NCBI GenBank assembly: GCA_030824495.1
Contig: JAVBXP010000033.1
Span: 31,084-95,083 of the forward strand
Direction of reading: 5' to 3'
From: a bacterium
Lineage (GTDB): Bacteria; Pseudomonadota; Alphaproteobacteria; Caulobacterales; Caulobacteraceae
DNA length: 64,000 bases
Made by a program: the position numbers and the translations under genes
Part shown: piece after piece, positions 26,402 through 36,607 of the stretch
Numbering within the stretch: position 1 is the stretch's first letter
Layout: each line of letters begins with the position of its first letter
Notes under the pieces: model-generated
Seen by the model: the letters and a program-made list of their open reading frames with translations, nothing else
Told to the model about the DNA's origin: nothing
The model's database searches: none

Positions 26402-26833
26402 TCACTTACCTCGACGCACGCCCCGGCCCAGGCCGATTTCCTTGGCGAAGGCCGAGCGCCTCGCCGCGTAGGCCGGTGCGACCATCGGATAGTCGGGCGG
26501 CAATCCCCAGCGGCGACGATAGTCGTCGGGGCTCATGTCGTAGCGCGAGCGCAGGTAGCGCTTGAGCATCTTGAGCTTCTTGCCGTCTTCCAGGCAGACG
26601 ATGAAGTCGTGCTGGATGGAACGATTTATGGGGACAGCGGGTTTGGGTCTTTCTTCCGGCACGGCGACGGTCGATCGATTGAGGCCTTCCAGCGCTCCGT
26701 AGACCGATCGAATAATATCGGGGACCGCGTCGGCGGATACGGAATTTCGGCTGACATAGGCCGCGACGATGTCCGCGCCCAGTCGCATCAGTTCCTCGCC
26801 CGAACGCCCCTCAGGCTCGGCTTCGATACTCAT
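26402..26833 (-). CDS. mucR: MucR/Ros-family transcriptional regulator lacking the usual zinc-finger histidines
   Basis: A 143-residue protein of the Ros/MucR family, which controls exopolysaccharide, motility and cell-cycle genes in alphaproteobacteria. The C-terminal half has the family core [20 protein letters not shown], then [20 protein letters not shown] and [18 protein letters not shown]. Classical members carry histidines at the positions where this has K-R-Y and S-R-Y, so two zinc ligands are missing; metal-free family members are known. The ATG at 26833 follows GGGGATC. It is divergent from glyA. Confidence 0.9.
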   Translation of the reverse strand: MSIEAEPEGRSGEELMRLGADIVAAYVSRNSVSADAVPDIIRSVYGALEGLNRSTVAVPEERPKPAVPINRSIQHDFIVCLEDGKKLKMLKRYLRSRYDMSPDDYRRRWGLPPDYPMVAPAYAARRSAFAKEIGLGRGVRRGK

Positions 26834-27021
26834 TCAGGATCCCCTGGCAACACGATGAACCGCAACGGGCGCGCGCAAGCACGCGCACCCCCACGTTTGA
26901 CGCAACGTCGCAGAGAGAAGTTCGTTCCCCGCCGTTGGATCACGCGACCGATGGCGTTAAAGAGCGCTCGACGAGGCGCTCGCCCGATATCCGCCTCCAC
27001 CGTTTCCCGAAAGGCCCGCCC

Positions 27022-28311
27022 ATGACCGTGCACGCCCAAACCCCAGCAGACGCATTCTTCACGTCCAACGTCGCCCAGACCGATCCCGACATCGCCGCGG
27101 TGCTGTCCGGCGAGCTGAAGCGCCAGCAGGATCAGATCGAGCTGATCGCGTCGGAGAACATCGTGTCGCAGGCCGTCCTCGACGCCCAGGGCTCGGTGCT
27201 GACCAACAAGTACGCCGAAGGCTATCCGGGCAAACGCTACTACGGCGGCTGTGAAGTCGTCGACGTGGCCGAGGAAATCGCCATTGCGCGGGCCAAGCAG
27301 ATCTTTGGCTGTGAGTACGCCAACGTCCAACCGCATTCGGGCAGCCAGGCGAACCAGGCGGTGTTCATGGCGACCATGAGCCCGGGCGACACCTTCATGG
27401 GCATGGACTTGTCGGCCGGCGGTCACCTGACTCACGGCAAGAACGTGAACCAGTCGGGCAAGTGGTTCCGGCCGGTCGCCTACGGCGTGCGCCAGCAAGA
27501 CCATCTGATCGACTACGACATGGCCGCTGAGGTCGCCCTGGCTGAGAAGCCCAAGGTGATCATCGCTGGGGGCTCGGCCTATAGCCGCCACATCGACTTC
27601 GCCCGTTTCAAGGAGATCGCTGACAGCGTCGACGCGCTTCTGATGGTCGATATCGCCCACTATGCGGGCCTGGTGGCCGGCGGGGCCTATCCGAACCCGT
27701 TCCCGCATGCCGACATTGTCACCACCACCACGCACAAGACCCTGCGGGGCCCGCGTGGCGGCATGATCCTGACCAACTCCAAGAAATTGGCCAAGAAGAT
27801 CGACTCAGCGGTGTTCCCAGGCCTTCAGGGCGGACCGTTGATGCACGTGATCGCCGCCAAGGCGGTGGCGTTCGGCGAGGCCTTGAAGCCCGAGTTCAAA
27901 CAATACGCCCGTCAGGTCGTCGATAACGCCCGCGCCCTGTCCGACAGCCTGCAGACCGCCGGTTTCAAGATCGTCTCCAACGGCACCGACAGCCATCTGA
28001 TGCTGGTCGACCTGACGCCGAAAGGCGTGAGCGGTTCGGACGCCGAGGTGGCCCTCGAACGCGCCCTCATCACCACCAACAAGAACGGCATCCCGTTCGA
28101 CCCGCTTCCCCCGATGCAGACCTCGGGCCTGCGGGTTGGCACCCCGGCCGGCACGACCCGCGGCTTCGGCCCCGGTGAATTCCGTCAGATCGGAACCTGG
28201 ATTGGCGAGGTTCTCGATGGCCTGGCGACGGGCGGCGACAACTCGGCGGTGGAAGCCAAGGTGCGGGACGAAGTCCTGGCGCTCACGAAACGCTTCCCCA
28301 TCTACAGCTAG
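27022..28311 (+). CDS. glyA: Serine hydroxymethyltransferase
   Basis: GlyA interconverts serine and glycine with tetrahydrofolate, supplying one-carbon units. The 429-residue PLP enzyme has [58 protein letters not shown], and the Schiff-base lysine in [16 protein letters not shown]. The ATG at 27022 matches the family N-terminus; an upstream open stretch from 26935 lacks similarity. It heads a plus-strand run glyA-nrdR-ribD-ribE-ribH-nusB-thiL. Confidence 0.97.
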   Translation: MTVHAQTPADAFFTSNVAQTDPDIAAVLSGELKRQQDQIELIASENIVSQAVLDAQGSVLTNKYAEGYPGKRYYGGCEVVDVAEEIAIARAKQIFGCEYANVQPHSGSQANQAVFMATMSPGDTFMGMDLSAGGHLTHGKNVNQSGKWFRPVAYGVRQQDHLIDYDMAAEVALAEKPKVIIAGGSAYSRHIDFARFKEIADSVDALLMVDIAHYAGLVAGGAYPNPFPHADIVTTTTHKTLRGPRGGMILTNSKKLAKKIDSAVFPGLQGGPLMHVIAAKAVAFGEALKPEFKQYARQVVDNARALSDSLQTAGFKIVSNGTDSHLMLVDLTPKGVSGSDAEVALERALITTNKNGIPFDPLPPMQTSGLRVGTPAGTTRGFGPGEFRQIGTWIGEVLDGLATGGDNSAVEAKVRDEVLALTKRFPIYS

Positions 28312-28353
28312 ACCCTGTATCTGGGGGGCTGGTTAGCCAGAAGGGGCTAGATC

Positions 28354-28827
28354 ATGCGGTGCCCGTTCTGCGGCCACGCCGAAAGCCAAGTGAAGGACAG
28401 CCGCCCGTCGGAAGACGGCGCGGCTATCCGCCGTCGCCGGCTCTGTCCGGAGTGCGAAGGCCGCTTCACCACCTTCGAGCGGGTGCAGCTGCGCGAGCTG
28501 ACGATCCTGAAGCGGTCTGGGCGGCGTACGCCGTTCGACCGCGACAAGCTCGCCCGCTCGATCGCCCTGGCCACGCGCAAGCGGCCCATCGAGCCAGACC
28601 GGATCGAGAAGATGATCTCGACCATCGTGCGTCAGCTCGAAAGCATGGGCGAAACCGAACTGCCGTCTTCGGCAGTCGGCGAGCTGATCATGAAAAACCT
28701 GAAGGGCCTCGATGACGTGGCCTATGTCCGCTACGCCTCGGTCTACCGCGACTTCCGGGAAGCCGGTGAGTTCGCGACCTTCCTCGGCAAAGAGGGGCTG
28801 AGCGACGGCGACGAGGATGGCCGCTAG
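28354..28827 (+). CDS. nrdR: Transcriptional repressor NrdR
   Basis: NrdR represses ribonucleotide reductase genes in response to ATP/dATP. The 157-residue protein has an N-terminal zinc ribbon with C-P-F-C (residues 3-6) and C-P-E-C (residues 31-34), then an ATP-cone domain (about 47-137; [32 protein letters not shown]). It starts 42 bases after glyA, and its last 11 bases overlap the next gene. The ATG at 28354 gives the invariant MRCPFCGH start. Confidence 0.97.
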   Translation: MRCPFCGHAESQVKDSRPSEDGAAIRRRRLCPECEGRFTTFERVQLRELTILKRSGRRTPFDRDKLARSIALATRKRPIEPDRIEKMISTIVRQLESMGETELPSSAVGELIMKNLKGLDDVAYVRYASVYRDFREAGEFATFLGKEGLSDGDEDGR

Positions 28828-29467
28828 CGTCACGCTCAAGCTGGCCACCTCGCTGGATGGCCGCATCGCGACCGCCTCGGGCGAGAGCCGCTGGATCACC
28901 GGGGCGCAAGCGCGCGAGGCCGTGCACCGGCTGCGGGCCGAGCATGACGCCGTCTTGGTTGGGGTGGAAACCGCCCTGGCCGACGATCCCGAACTGACCG
29001 TGCGCCTGGATGGCTGGAGCGGTCAGCAGCCGGCTCGCGTGGTGCTGGACAGCCGCCAGAGGCTGGCCGACGGGTGCAAGCTGGTCGCCACCGCCCGTGA
29101 AGTTCCCACCTATCTGATCACCACGACCGCGCCCGAGGCCCGTTTGGTCGCCGCTGGCGTGCGTGTGTTGCAGGTCAAGGCGGTCGGCGACGAACGACCT
29201 GAGTTGCATGACGTTGTGGAAACCCTGGCGGAAGCTGGCCTGAAGCGGCTGTTCGTCGAGGGCGGCGGGCAGGTGGCGGCGAGTTTCCTGCGCTGCGACC
29301 TGGTGAACCGCATCGAATGGTTTCGGGCGGCGATGGTGATCGGCGGGGAGGGGCGGCCCGGCATCGGCGCCCTGGCGCTGAGCGCCTTGGCCGACGCCCC
29401 GCGCCTGCGCAGAATTGAAGTCCGAGAGGTCGGGGACGACCTCTGGGAGCGTTACGAGAGGATTTGA
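28817..29467 (+). CDS. ribD: RibD C-terminal reductase domain only (5-amino-6-(5-phosphoribosylamino)uracil reductase)
   Basis: A 216-residue protein consisting only of the RibD_C dihydrofolate-reductase-like domain, which reduces the ribosylamino group in riboflavin synthesis with NADPH. Family motifs are [49 protein letters not shown] and [19 protein letters not shown]. Bifunctional RibD also carries an N-terminal cytidine-deaminase-like domain of about 150 residues; here nrdR occupies the space immediately upstream, so that domain is missing from this locus. It overlaps nrdR by 11 bases and abuts ribE. Confidence 0.85.
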   Translation: MAASVTLKLATSLDGRIATASGESRWITGAQAREAVHRLRAEHDAVLVGVETALADDPELTVRLDGWSGQQPARVVLDSRQRLADGCKLVATAREVPTYLITTTAPEARLVAAGVRVLQVKAVGDERPELHDVVETLAEAGLKRLFVEGGGQVAASFLRCDLVNRIEWFRAAMVIGGEGRPGIGALALSALADAPRLRRIEVREVGDDLWERYERI

Positions 29468-30058
29468 ATGTTCACCGGTATCGTCACCGACGTGGGGCGG
29501 CTTCGTGCTGTCCGTGAGACCAATCGCGACCTTCGTTTCGAGGTCGAAACCAGCTTCGATCTGTCGACGATCGACATGGGCGCCTCGATTAGCCACGCCG
29601 GCTGCTGCCTGACCATCGTCGAGAAGGGCGATAACTGGTTCGCAGTCGAGATTTCCGGCGAGACGACCAGCCTCACGACGCTGGGCGCGTGGAGGGAAGG
29701 CGATCCGATCAATCTGGAGCGCGCCGCGCGCGTCGGCGATGAACTCGGCGGCCATATTGTTTCGGGCCACGTCGACGGCGTCGGCGAGGTGGCCTCGGTC
29801 GAGTCCGACGGCGGCTCGCATCGCGTGAAAATTCGCGTTCCCCGACCGTTGCACCGCTTTATCGCCCCCAAGGGCTCGATCACCGTCGATGGCGTTTCCT
29901 TGACCGTCAACGAGGTCGAGGATGACGTTTTCGGCGTCAATCTGATCCCTCATACCTGGGATGTAACCACGCTGGGCCGGCTCGTTCCGGGCTCGAAGGT
30001 CAATCTAGAGATCGACATGTTGGCCCGCTATCTCGCCCGCTGGCGAGAAACGGCCTAA
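29468..30058 (+). CDS. ribE: Riboflavin synthase alpha chain
   Basis: Riboflavin synthase dismutates two lumazines to riboflavin. The 196-residue protein has the invariant MFTGIV start and two lumazine-binding beta-barrel repeats: [20 protein letters not shown] with [15 protein letters not shown], then [20 protein letters not shown] with [12 protein letters not shown]. The ATG directly follows the ribD stop. In many alphaproteobacteria ribBA lies between ribE and ribH; here only 29 bases separate them. Confidence 0.95.
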   Translation: MFTGIVTDVGRLRAVRETNRDLRFEVETSFDLSTIDMGASISHAGCCLTIVEKGDNWFAVEISGETTSLTTLGAWREGDPINLERAARVGDELGGHIVSGHVDGVGEVASVESDGGSHRVKIRVPRPLHRFIAPKGSITVDGVSLTVNEVEDDVFGVNLIPHTWDVTTLGRLVPGSKVNLEIDMLARYLARWRETA

Positions 30059-30087
30059 AGGGTCGGACTGAACAGAGACTGGACCCC

Positions 30088-30552
30088 ATGCTCGAAGAGA
30101 AAATCCGCATCCTGATCGTCGAGGCTCGCTTCTACGACGACCTCGCTGACGAACTGCTGAAGGCTGCGACCGACGTGATTACGGCCCATGACGCCGAGTA
30201 CGACGTCATCAGCGTGCCTGGCGCGCTGGAAATCCCCGGCGCCATCGCCATCGCCGAAGAGGGCGGCAGCCGTCCGACCGGCCGGCGCTATGACGGCTAC
30301 GTCGCGCTCGGCACGGTGATCCGTGGCGAGACCTATCACTTCGAGATCGTCTCCAACGAATCGGCTCGTGGAATCATGGACCTGGCGGTCGGCAAGCGCC
30401 TGGCGATCGGCAACGGCATCCTCACCGTCGAGGACGAGGATCAGGCCTGGGCGCGCGCCAAGGCCAGCGAGGGCGACAAGGGCGGCGGCGCTGCGCGCGC
30501 TGCGCTCGACATGATCGAACTCAAGCGTCAGCTGCTCGGCCAAGCGCGATGA
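30088..30552 (+). CDS. ribH: 6,7-dimethyl-8-ribityllumazine synthase
   Basis: RibH condenses the pyrimidinedione and dihydroxybutanone phosphate to the lumazine. The 154-residue protein shows [29 protein letters not shown], and [20 protein letters not shown] with the catalytic histidine, ending in the usual C-terminal helix. It starts 29 bases after ribE and overlaps nusB by ATGA. Confidence 0.95.
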   Translation: MLEEKIRILIVEARFYDDLADELLKAATDVITAHDAEYDVISVPGALEIPGAIAIAEEGGSRPTGRRYDGYVALGTVIRGETYHFEIVSNESARGIMDLAVGKRLAIGNGILTVEDEDQAWARAKASEGDKGGGAARAALDMIELKRQLLGQAR

Positions 30553-31013
30553 GCCGGGTCCATAACCAGCGGTCGGTCGCACGTCTGGCCGCGATCCAGG
30601 CGCTCTATCAGATGGAAGTCTCGGGCGTCGGGGTTGAGGCGGTCATCCGCGAATTCGCCGACCATCGCTTTGATCGCGGCGTCGAGGGCGACGCGGCGAC
30701 CGAAGGCGACATGATGGCCAGCGCCGATGAGGGCTTCTTCGCCGAACTGGTCCGAGGCGTGGTCGAGAACCAACGCGAGATCGACGCCGCCGTGGTCAAG
30801 CGTCTGGCCGCGGGCTGGCGGCTGGAGCGGATCGACGCCACCGTGCGTGCGATCCTGCGCTCTGGCGCCTTTGAGTTGGCGCATCGCTCGGACGTCCCGA
30901 CCGAGGTGGTGATTGACGAATATGTCGAGCTCACCAAGTCGTTCTTCGAGGGCCCTGAGCCCGGCTTCGTGAACGGGGCCCTGGACGCGGTGGCCCGCGA
31001 TGTCCGCACCTGA
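30549..31013 (+). CDS. nusB: Transcription antitermination factor NusB
   Basis: NusB binds boxA RNA with S10 (NusE) in rRNA antitermination. The 154-residue all-helical protein has the basic [16 protein letters not shown] start, a central [14 protein letters not shown] helix, and the conserved [20 protein letters not shown] with [16 protein letters not shown]. The ATG overlaps the ribH stop, a common order in alphaproteobacteria. The last 14 bases overlap thiL. Confidence 0.95.
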   Translation: MSRVHNQRSVARLAAIQALYQMEVSGVGVEAVIREFADHRFDRGVEGDAATEGDMMASADEGFFAELVRGVVENQREIDAAVVKRLAAGWRLERIDATVRAILRSGAFELAHRSDVPTEVVIDEYVELTKSFFEGPEPGFVNGALDAVARDVRT

Positions 31014-31974
31014 GGCGCCTGGGGCCGGCGGGTTGGACGAGTTTGGGCAGATCGCTCAGCTCTTTCGCCCGCTGACCAAAGGAGCCCCAGAGGCGCTTGG
31101 CCTGTTGGACGACGCGGCGGTGATCCCGTCGCGGCCAGGGTTCGACCTCATCGTCACCAAGGACGCCATGGTCGAGGGGGTGCACTTCCTCCCCGGCGAG
31201 GCGCCCGATCTGATCGCTCGCAAGCTTTTGCGGGTGAACCTCTCCGATCTCGCCGCCAAGGGCGCTGAACCTTACGGCTATTTCCTGGCCACGGCCTGGA
31301 CCCCAGGCTTCGGCTGGGTTGAGCGCCAAGCCTTCGCCGAGGGCCTTCGCATCGATGGCGAAGCTTACGGCCTGACGCTGCTGGGCGGCGATACGGTGGC
31401 GACCCCCGGGCCGCTGACTCTGTCGCTGACCATGCTGGGCTGGACCCCGAGCGGCGCGATGATTCGCCGGGGCGGCGCCGGGGCAGGCGATCTGCTGTGT
31501 GTATCGGGCGTGATCGGCGACGGTTGGCTGGGGCTGATGGCGGCGCGCGGCGAGTTGGCTGATCCTGATGGCTATCTTGCTGGGCGCTATCGGCTGCCAT
31601 CGCCTCGGGTGGAATTGCGCGAGGCGCTGCGCAAATACGCCAGCGCCGCGGCTGACGTCTCCGACGGCCTGATCGCCGACGCCGGCCACATCGCAGAGGC
31701 AAGCGGGCTGGCGGTGCATATCGACCTTGATCGCCTGCCGCTCTCGGCGGCCGCTCAAACATGGCTGGAGGCGCAGGCTGATCGTGTCGAAGCCCTGCGC
31801 GCGCTGGCCTCTGGCGGCGACGATTACGAAGTCGTCTGCACCACGGCCCCTGAAGTGGTCGCGGACTTGGGCCTGACCGTCATCGGGGTGATGTCGAAGG
31901 GGACGGGGCTCCGGGTGAGGGTGGACCGCGGCGAGATCGCGCCTGGTCCTGGCGGCTGGAAGCACCCGCTCTAG
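31000..31974 (+). CDS. thiL: Thiamine-monophosphate kinase
   Basis: ThiL phosphorylates thiamine monophosphate to the diphosphate cofactor. The 324-residue protein is PurM-fold: [59 protein letters not shown], and [20 protein letters not shown]. The ATG at 31000 overlaps nusB by 14 bases, consistent with coupling. It probably ends the rib-nusB transcription unit. Confidence 0.94.
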   Translation: MSAPEAPGAGGLDEFGQIAQLFRPLTKGAPEALGLLDDAAVIPSRPGFDLIVTKDAMVEGVHFLPGEAPDLIARKLLRVNLSDLAAKGAEPYGYFLATAWTPGFGWVERQAFAEGLRIDGEAYGLTLLGGDTVATPGPLTLSLTMLGWTPSGAMIRRGGAGAGDLLCVSGVIGDGWLGLMAARGELADPDGYLAGRYRLPSPRVELREALRKYASAAADVSDGLIADAGHIAEASGLAVHIDLDRLPLSAAAQTWLEAQADRVEALRALASGGDDYEVVCTTAPEVVADLGLTVIGVMSKGTGLRVRVDRGEIAPGPGGWKHPL

Positions 31975-32016
31975 CGCGAAAGCTTCCGGAAACCCGTGGC
32001 GTGTGAGGATCTGCGA

Positions 32017-32475
32017 ATGATCCGCCGCGCCGCTGCTTCAGTCGTCATCCTCCTCGCCATCGCTGGGCCCGCGCTGGCCGCCGAGAAGGCGGCCCCTGCG
32101 ACACCCAACGGGCAGTACGTCGATCTGGCGCCTGTCGCCTTGCCGATCGTCGTCCAGGGGCAGTTGATCAACTACGTCTTCGTGTCCACACGGCTCCAGC
32201 TCACAGCCTCTGCCGATGCCGCGAAATTGCGAGCCAAGGAGCCGTTCTTCCGCGACGCCCTGGTCCGCGCGGCCCACACGACGCCCTTTACAAACCCCAA
32301 CGACTACACCGTCGTCGACGTCCCGCGCCTGCAGGCGGTGCTGCTGAGGGAGGCGACGGTCATCGCAGGCGGGAAGGGGGTCAAGGCGGCGGTCGTCATG
32401 TCGCAGACCCCCAAGCGGCGCATGGGGCTGCCCAAGCCCCCAACTGCTCGCCCGGCGCCGGCGGTTCGGCCCTAG
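32017..32475 (+). CDS. Small exported protein of unknown function (weakly FliL-like)
   Basis: A 152-residue protein with an N-terminal signal or anchor (RRAAASVVILLAIAGPALAA). The mature part begins with YVDLAPVALPIVVQGQLINY and has a helix FFRDALVRAAHTTPF before a proline-rich tail (KPPTARPAPAVRP). The Y-V-x-L-x-P-x-x-x-P opening and mixed alpha/beta layout recall FliL-like proteins, but the resemblance is weak and I do not assign that function. The ATG at 32017 has GAGGAT eight bases upstream. It lies between thiL and hppA. Confidence 0.65.
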   Translation: MIRRAAASVVILLAIAGPALAAEKAAPATPNGQYVDLAPVALPIVVQGQLINYVFVSTRLQLTASADAAKLRAKEPFFRDALVRAAHTTPFTNPNDYTVVDVPRLQAVLLREATVIAGGKGVKAAVVMSQTPKRRMGLPKPPTARPAPAVRP

Positions 32476-32679
32476 CCTGGCGCCTCGGTGCATTTGCGCC
32501 TTGTTCAACGCGGCGTTGCGCGTCCCGGCTTCTACTGGCAACGTCTCGATTATTAATAAGGAGCGCCGGGTTCACGGGGCTCCACCCAAGGGAAAAACGA
32601 ACAGGGCCTGGAGCGTCGGGCACCGTCCATCCCGGGCGGCGGTTGGCGACTTCGTGCAATCGATAGGGGCGCTTAGAAC

Positions 32680-34806
32680 ATGAGTCTTACGCTTACGCTG
32701 GTGATCGCCGCCGGCTTGTTGGCGGTGCTCTACGGCATCGTTCAAACCGCATCGTTGTTACGTGCTTCGCCGGGTAACGCCCGGATGCAGGAGATCGCCG
32801 CGGCGATCCAGGAAGGTGCGCAGGCCTATCTGCGGCGTCAGTACACCGCCATCGCCATTGTCGGCGTCGTCATCCTCATCGCCGTCGCCGTCCTGATCGG
32901 GCCGCTGGCCGCCGCCGGATTCCTGGTCGGATCGGTGCTTTCAGGCCTCGCCGGCTTCGTCGGCATGCTGATTTCGGTCCGGGCCAATGTCCGCACGGCG
33001 CAGGCCGCTTCGGAAGGTCTGGCGCAGGGGCTGTCGCTCGCGTTCCGGTCTGGCGCGATCACCGGCATGCTCGTCGCCGGCTTCGCGCTGATCGGCGTGG
33101 CCGGCTACTACGCTGTGCTGACTGGCCCGCTCGGTCACGAGAACACCAGCCGTGAAGTGGTCGACTCGATGGTCGCCCTGGGCTTCGGGGCTTCGCTGAT
33201 CTCGATCTTCGCTCGTCTGGGCGGCGGCATCTTCACCAAGGGCGCCGACGTCGGCGGCGACATGGTCGGCAAGGTCGAGGCCGGAATTCCGGAAGACGAT
33301 CCCCGCAACGCGGCCACCATCGCCGACAACGTCGGTGATAATGTCGGTGACTGCGCCGGTATGGCGGCCGACCTGTTCGAAACCTATGCGGTGACCACGG
33401 TCGCCACCATGGTTCTCGCCGCCATCTTCTTCCGCGACACCGACGTCGTGAGCAACATGATGCTCTTGCCGCTGGCGATTTGCGGCGTCTGCATCCTGAC
33501 CTCGATCATCGGCACCTTCGCCGTGCGTCTGGGCAAGTCCAATAACATCATGGGCGCGCTCTATCAGGGCCTGATCGTCACCGGCATTCTGTCGGTGTTC
33601 GCGATCTACTGGGTGGTCCACCAACTCGTGCCCGGTCCGCTGACCGTGGGCGAAAAGACCTTCGACGCGATGAGCCTGTTCTGGTGCGGCATCGCCGGCC
33701 TCGTTGTAACCGCCCTGATCGTGGTGATCACCGAGTACTATACCGGCACGGGGTTCCGCCCGGTGAAGTCGGTGGCCAAGGCCTCGGTCTCGGGCCACGG
33801 GACCAACGTCATCCAGGGCCTGGCGATGTCGCTGGAGTCCACTGCTGCGCCGGCGCTGGTCATCGTCGTCGGCATCATCGTCACCTACGGCCTGGCGGGC
33901 CTGTTCGGCATCGCCATCGCCACCACGGCCATGCTGTCGCTGGCGGGCTTCATTGTCGCGCTGGACGCCTTCGGTCCGGTCACTGACAACGCCGGCGGTA
34001 TCGCAGAAATGGCCGGTCTGCCGCCGGAAGTTCGTGTCACCACCGACGCCCTGGACGCGGTTGGCAACACCACTAAAGCCGTCACCAAGGGCTACGCCAT
34101 CGGCTCGGCGGGTCTGGGCGCTCTGGTGCTGTTCGCCGCCTATACCGAGGACCTGAAGTACTTCGCCGCCAACGCCGAACCTGGGTCGTTCTTCGACGGC
34201 CTGGGCGCGGTCGCCTTCGACCTCTCCAACCCCTACGTGGTGGTGGGCCTGTTGATCGGGGGGCTGCTGCCGTTCCTATTCGGCGGAATGTCCATGACCG
34301 CCGTAGGCCGCGCGGCCGAGGCGGTCGTCGAGGAAGTCCGTCGTCAGTTCCGTGAGAACCCGGGCATCATGACCGGCGAGGTGAAGCCCGAATACGGCCG
34401 CGCCGTCGACATCCTCACCAAGGCGGCGATCAAGGAGATGATCGTACCGTCGCTGTTGCCCGTGTTCTCGCCGATCGTGTTGTTCATCATCATCAACATG
34501 ATCGCCGGCAAGGTGAACGCCTTCGCCAGCCTGGGCGCCATGCTGATGGGGGTGATCGTCACCGGTCTGTTCGTCGCCATCTCGATGACCTCGGGCGGCG
34601 GCGCCTGGGACAACGCCAAGAAGCTGATCGAGGAAGGTCACTATGGCGGTAAGGGATCGGAGGCCCACAAGGCCGCCGTCACCGGCGACACCGTCGGCGA
34701 CCCTTACAAGGACACAGCCGGTCCGGCGGTGAACCCGATGATCAAGATCACCAACATCGTGGCTCTGCTGCTGTTGGCGGTTCTGGCCAAGGGCGTCGTC
34801 GGCTAG
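32680..34806 (+). CDS. hppA: Membrane-bound H+-translocating pyrophosphatase (K+-independent type)
   Basis: HppA pumps protons across the inner membrane using pyrophosphate hydrolysis. The 708-residue protein has the usual 16-helix plan. The pyrophosphate-binding motifs are [39 protein letters not shown], and C-terminal [36 protein letters not shown] carries lysine where K+-dependent enzymes have alanine, so it is predicted K+-independent. The 204-bp upstream gap holds no gene; a strong terminator follows. Confidence 0.96.
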   Translation: MSLTLTLVIAAGLLAVLYGIVQTASLLRASPGNARMQEIAAAIQEGAQAYLRRQYTAIAIVGVVILIAVAVLIGPLAAAGFLVGSVLSGLAGFVGMLISVRANVRTAQAASEGLAQGLSLAFRSGAITGMLVAGFALIGVAGYYAVLTGPLGHENTSREVVDSMVALGFGASLISIFARLGGGIFTKGADVGGDMVGKVEAGIPEDDPRNAATIADNVGDNVGDCAGMAADLFETYAVTTVATMVLAAIFFRDTDVVSNMMLLPLAICGVCILTSIIGTFAVRLGKSNNIMGALYQGLIVTGILSVFAIYWVVHQLVPGPLTVGEKTFDAMSLFWCGIAGLVVTALIVVITEYYTGTGFRPVKSVAKASVSGHGTNVIQGLAMSLESTAAPALVIVVGIIVTYGLAGLFGIAIATTAMLSLAGFIVALDAFGPVTDNAGGIAEMAGLPPEVRVTTDALDAVGNTTKAVTKGYAIGSAGLGALVLFAAYTEDLKYFAANAEPGSFFDGLGAVAFDLSNPYVVVGLLIGGLLPFLFGGMSMTAVGRAAEAVVEEVRRQFRENPGIMTGEVKPEYGRAVDILTKAAIKEMIVPSLLPVFSPIVLFIIINMIAGKVNAFASLGAMLMGVIVTGLFVAISMTSGGGAWDNAKKLIEEGHYGGKGSEAHKAAVTGDTVGDPYKDTAGPAVNPMIKITNIVALLLLAVLAKGVVG

Positions 34807-34827
34807 GCCGAGGCGAGCAAATACAAG

Positions 34828-34860
34828 AAAGCCCCGGAGGGCGATCTCCGGGGCTTTTTT
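34828..34860 (+). terminator. Rho-independent terminator of hppA
   Basis: A 12-bp stem (34828-34839 with 34846-34857), loop GGCGAT, followed by an uninterrupted T-run to 34860. It also lies just past the stop of the convergent bamE gene; read on the minus strand the stem starts with an A-run, so it can serve both. Confidence 0.9.
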
Positions 34861-34882
34861 GATTCTAAGGGCAGGGCGCGCG

Positions 34883-35371
34883 CTAGCGCTGGTCGCCCGG
34901 ACGGCTGCCGGGGACGCCTTCGTCCTGGTTCGGCAGCATGCCGCCGCGGCCCACGTTGCCCAGCAACTGTTCGAGGATGGTCAGCTCGCGGCCGCGCGTC
35001 GGGGTCTCGCGACCATTGAAGGCGATGACCTTGCCGTCCTTCAGGGACATGGTGTCGACGCTCTTCACGACCTCGGTCTCCTTGTCGAACGTCACCGCCA
35101 CGACATTGCGCGAGGTGATGACCGGGCGACGAAATGCGACGCGCTCCTTGATCTGGTCGATGTAGAACCAGACATTGGGGTCGAAAGTAGATGTGGCCGA
35201 CGGCGAGCCTAGGCTGGCGCGAACGGTCGACTTGGTGTCAGTGCCGACCTTGACGTCCTTCGGATTGGCCTCGATGGCCTGGAACCCGGAGTAGGTCGTG
35301 ATCGGCGCGCAAGCGGCCGCTGAGGTCAGGAGACCGGCGGCGAGTGCGACATAGGCGACGCGGCGAAACAT
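34883..35371 (-). CDS. bamE: Outer membrane assembly lipoprotein BamE (SmpA/OmlA)
   Basis: BamE is an accessory lipoprotein of the Bam complex that inserts outer-membrane beta barrels. The 162-residue protein has a signal peptide (RRVAYVALAAGLLTSAAAC) with a lipobox cysteine at about residue 21. The SmpA/OmlA domain follows: VKVGTDTKSTVRASLGSPSA, PNVWFYIDQIKE, VAVTFDKETEVVKSVDTM. The tail is Gly/Pro/Gln-rich. The ATG at 35371 is chosen; a TTG at 35392 is the longer option. It is divergent from the cytochrome chaperone gene. Confidence 0.9.
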   Translation of the reverse strand: MFRRVAYVALAAGLLTSAAACAPITTYSGFQAIEANPKDVKVGTDTKSTVRASLGSPSATSTFDPNVWFYIDQIKERVAFRRPVITSRNVVAVTFDKETEVVKSVDTMSLKDGKVIAFNGRETPTRGRELTILEQLLGNVGRGGMLPNQDEGVPGSRPGDQR

Positions 35372-35476
35372 GTGCGAACCGGACCTGTTCAATTCTTCGA
35401 GGCTTTGACCTATCTCTCGCCGCCCCTTAGTTCAATGCCGCCTGTATCTGCGCCTGAGGGCGAAATCGAGGCCGAT

Positions 35477-36007
35477 ATGTTCCTAGACCGTTTCTTCCGT
35501 CCTCGCGTGACCCAAGCCATGGGGCAAAAACTCTATGTTGGAGTGGTCGCCCAGGCGCGGACTCCCGCTCTCTATGAGGCCTATGGCGTGCCCGACACCG
35601 TCGAGGGTCGATTCGAGCTCTACACCGTGCACGTCTTCCTGTTGCTGGACAGGTTGAGGGGGCAGGGCGCGCGGGCCAGCGAGACCTCCCAGAGCCTGTT
35701 CGACACCTACCTAAGCGCGCTTGACGACGCCCTGCGCGAGATGGGGGTCGGCGATCTTTCGGTCGGCAAGAAGATGCGCAAGCTGGGCGAGGCTTTTTAC
35801 GGCCGGGTCAAATCATATGAGTCGGCTTTTGCCGCCTTGCCGCAAACCGATCATCTGCAGGCGCTGCTGAGTCGCACCGTCTACGAGCAGGGCGGCTCCG
35901 AAAACGCGGCCAAGCTCGGCGAGTACGTTATTCGCCAGCGCGCCGCATTGGCCGGACAGAAGCTGGACACCCTGATGGACGGCCAAGTGGCCTGGAGCGC
36001 GGCGTGA
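35477..36007 (+). CDS. Ubiquinol-cytochrome c chaperone family protein
   Basis: A 176-residue protein of the Ubiq_cyt_C_chap family (CBP3 homologues), which assists cytochrome bc1 assembly in mitochondria and alphaproteobacteria. Motifs are LYVGVVAQARTPALYEAYGV, GRFELYTVHVFLLLDRLR and GDLSVGKKMRKLGEAFYGRV. The ATG at 35477 has GAGG six bases upstream; the frame stays open to 35372, but the extra 35 residues look non-coding and reach the bamE start. It overlaps the DUF177 gene by GTGA. Confidence 0.88.
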   Translation: MFLDRFFRPRVTQAMGQKLYVGVVAQARTPALYEAYGVPDTVEGRFELYTVHVFLLLDRLRGQGARASETSQSLFDTYLSALDDALREMGVGDLSVGKKMRKLGEAFYGRVKSYESAFAALPQTDHLQALLSRTVYEQGGSENAAKLGEYVIRQRAALAGQKLDTLMDGQVAWSAA

Positions 36008-36525
36008 GCGACTGGAAACACGTGATTCGGCTTGCCGACGTGGGCCGTGCCCCGGTCAGTGTCCGGCTGGAGCCTGACGCCGAGACCCTGGGCAAGCTGG
36101 CCAAGGAATTGAATTTGGAGGCCCTCCCGGCGTTGAGCGGAAAGCTGAGCGTTCGGCCTTGGCTGGATGGCGCTGAGATCCTGGGGCGCTACTCGGCGCG
36201 GGTCGTGCAGATTTGCGGCGTCACTCTCGATCCGTTCGAGGAAGAGCTGGAAGGCGAGATCGCGATCCAGGTGGTGCCGCCGGGCAGCCCCCATGCTCTG
36301 ATCGAATCGGAAGGCAGTGAGATCAGTCTTGATCTGGACGCGCCAGATCCCCCCGACGTGCTGCAGAGCGATGAAATCGACCTGGCTCATTATCTGGTCG
36401 AGCAGCTGGTCCTGGATCTCGACCCGTTCCCCCGCAAGCCGGGGGTCGAGTTCGACTACAAGCCTGCCGTGACAGAAGAATCGCCTTTCGCCGTGCTCAA
36501 GCGGCTTAAGGACGATGGCGCTTGA
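36004..36525 (+). CDS. DUF177 (YceD-like) protein
   Basis: A 173-residue protein of the YceD/DUF177 family, linked elsewhere to 23S rRNA accumulation or large-subunit biogenesis. It has the central QICGVTLDPFEEELEGEI and the C-terminal LVLDLDPFPRKPGVEFDY signature. The GTG start at 36004 overlaps the chaperone stop (GTGA). The usual neighbour rpmF is missing; plsX follows after 82 bases, as is common in alphaproteobacteria. Confidence 0.88.
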   Translation: MSDWKHVIRLADVGRAPVSVRLEPDAETLGKLAKELNLEALPALSGKLSVRPWLDGAEILGRYSARVVQICGVTLDPFEEELEGEIAIQVVPPGSPHALIESEGSEISLDLDAPDPPDVLQSDEIDLAHYLVEQLVLDLDPFPRKPGVEFDYKPAVTEESPFAVLKRLKDDGA

Positions 36526-36607
36526 ACGACGCGCGGTTTCCATCGGCCTGTCGCGGTTGTACTTTGAGACTCTTCCAGCGTGACGCTGTGAGGGGTAAGG
36601 CGGCGCT

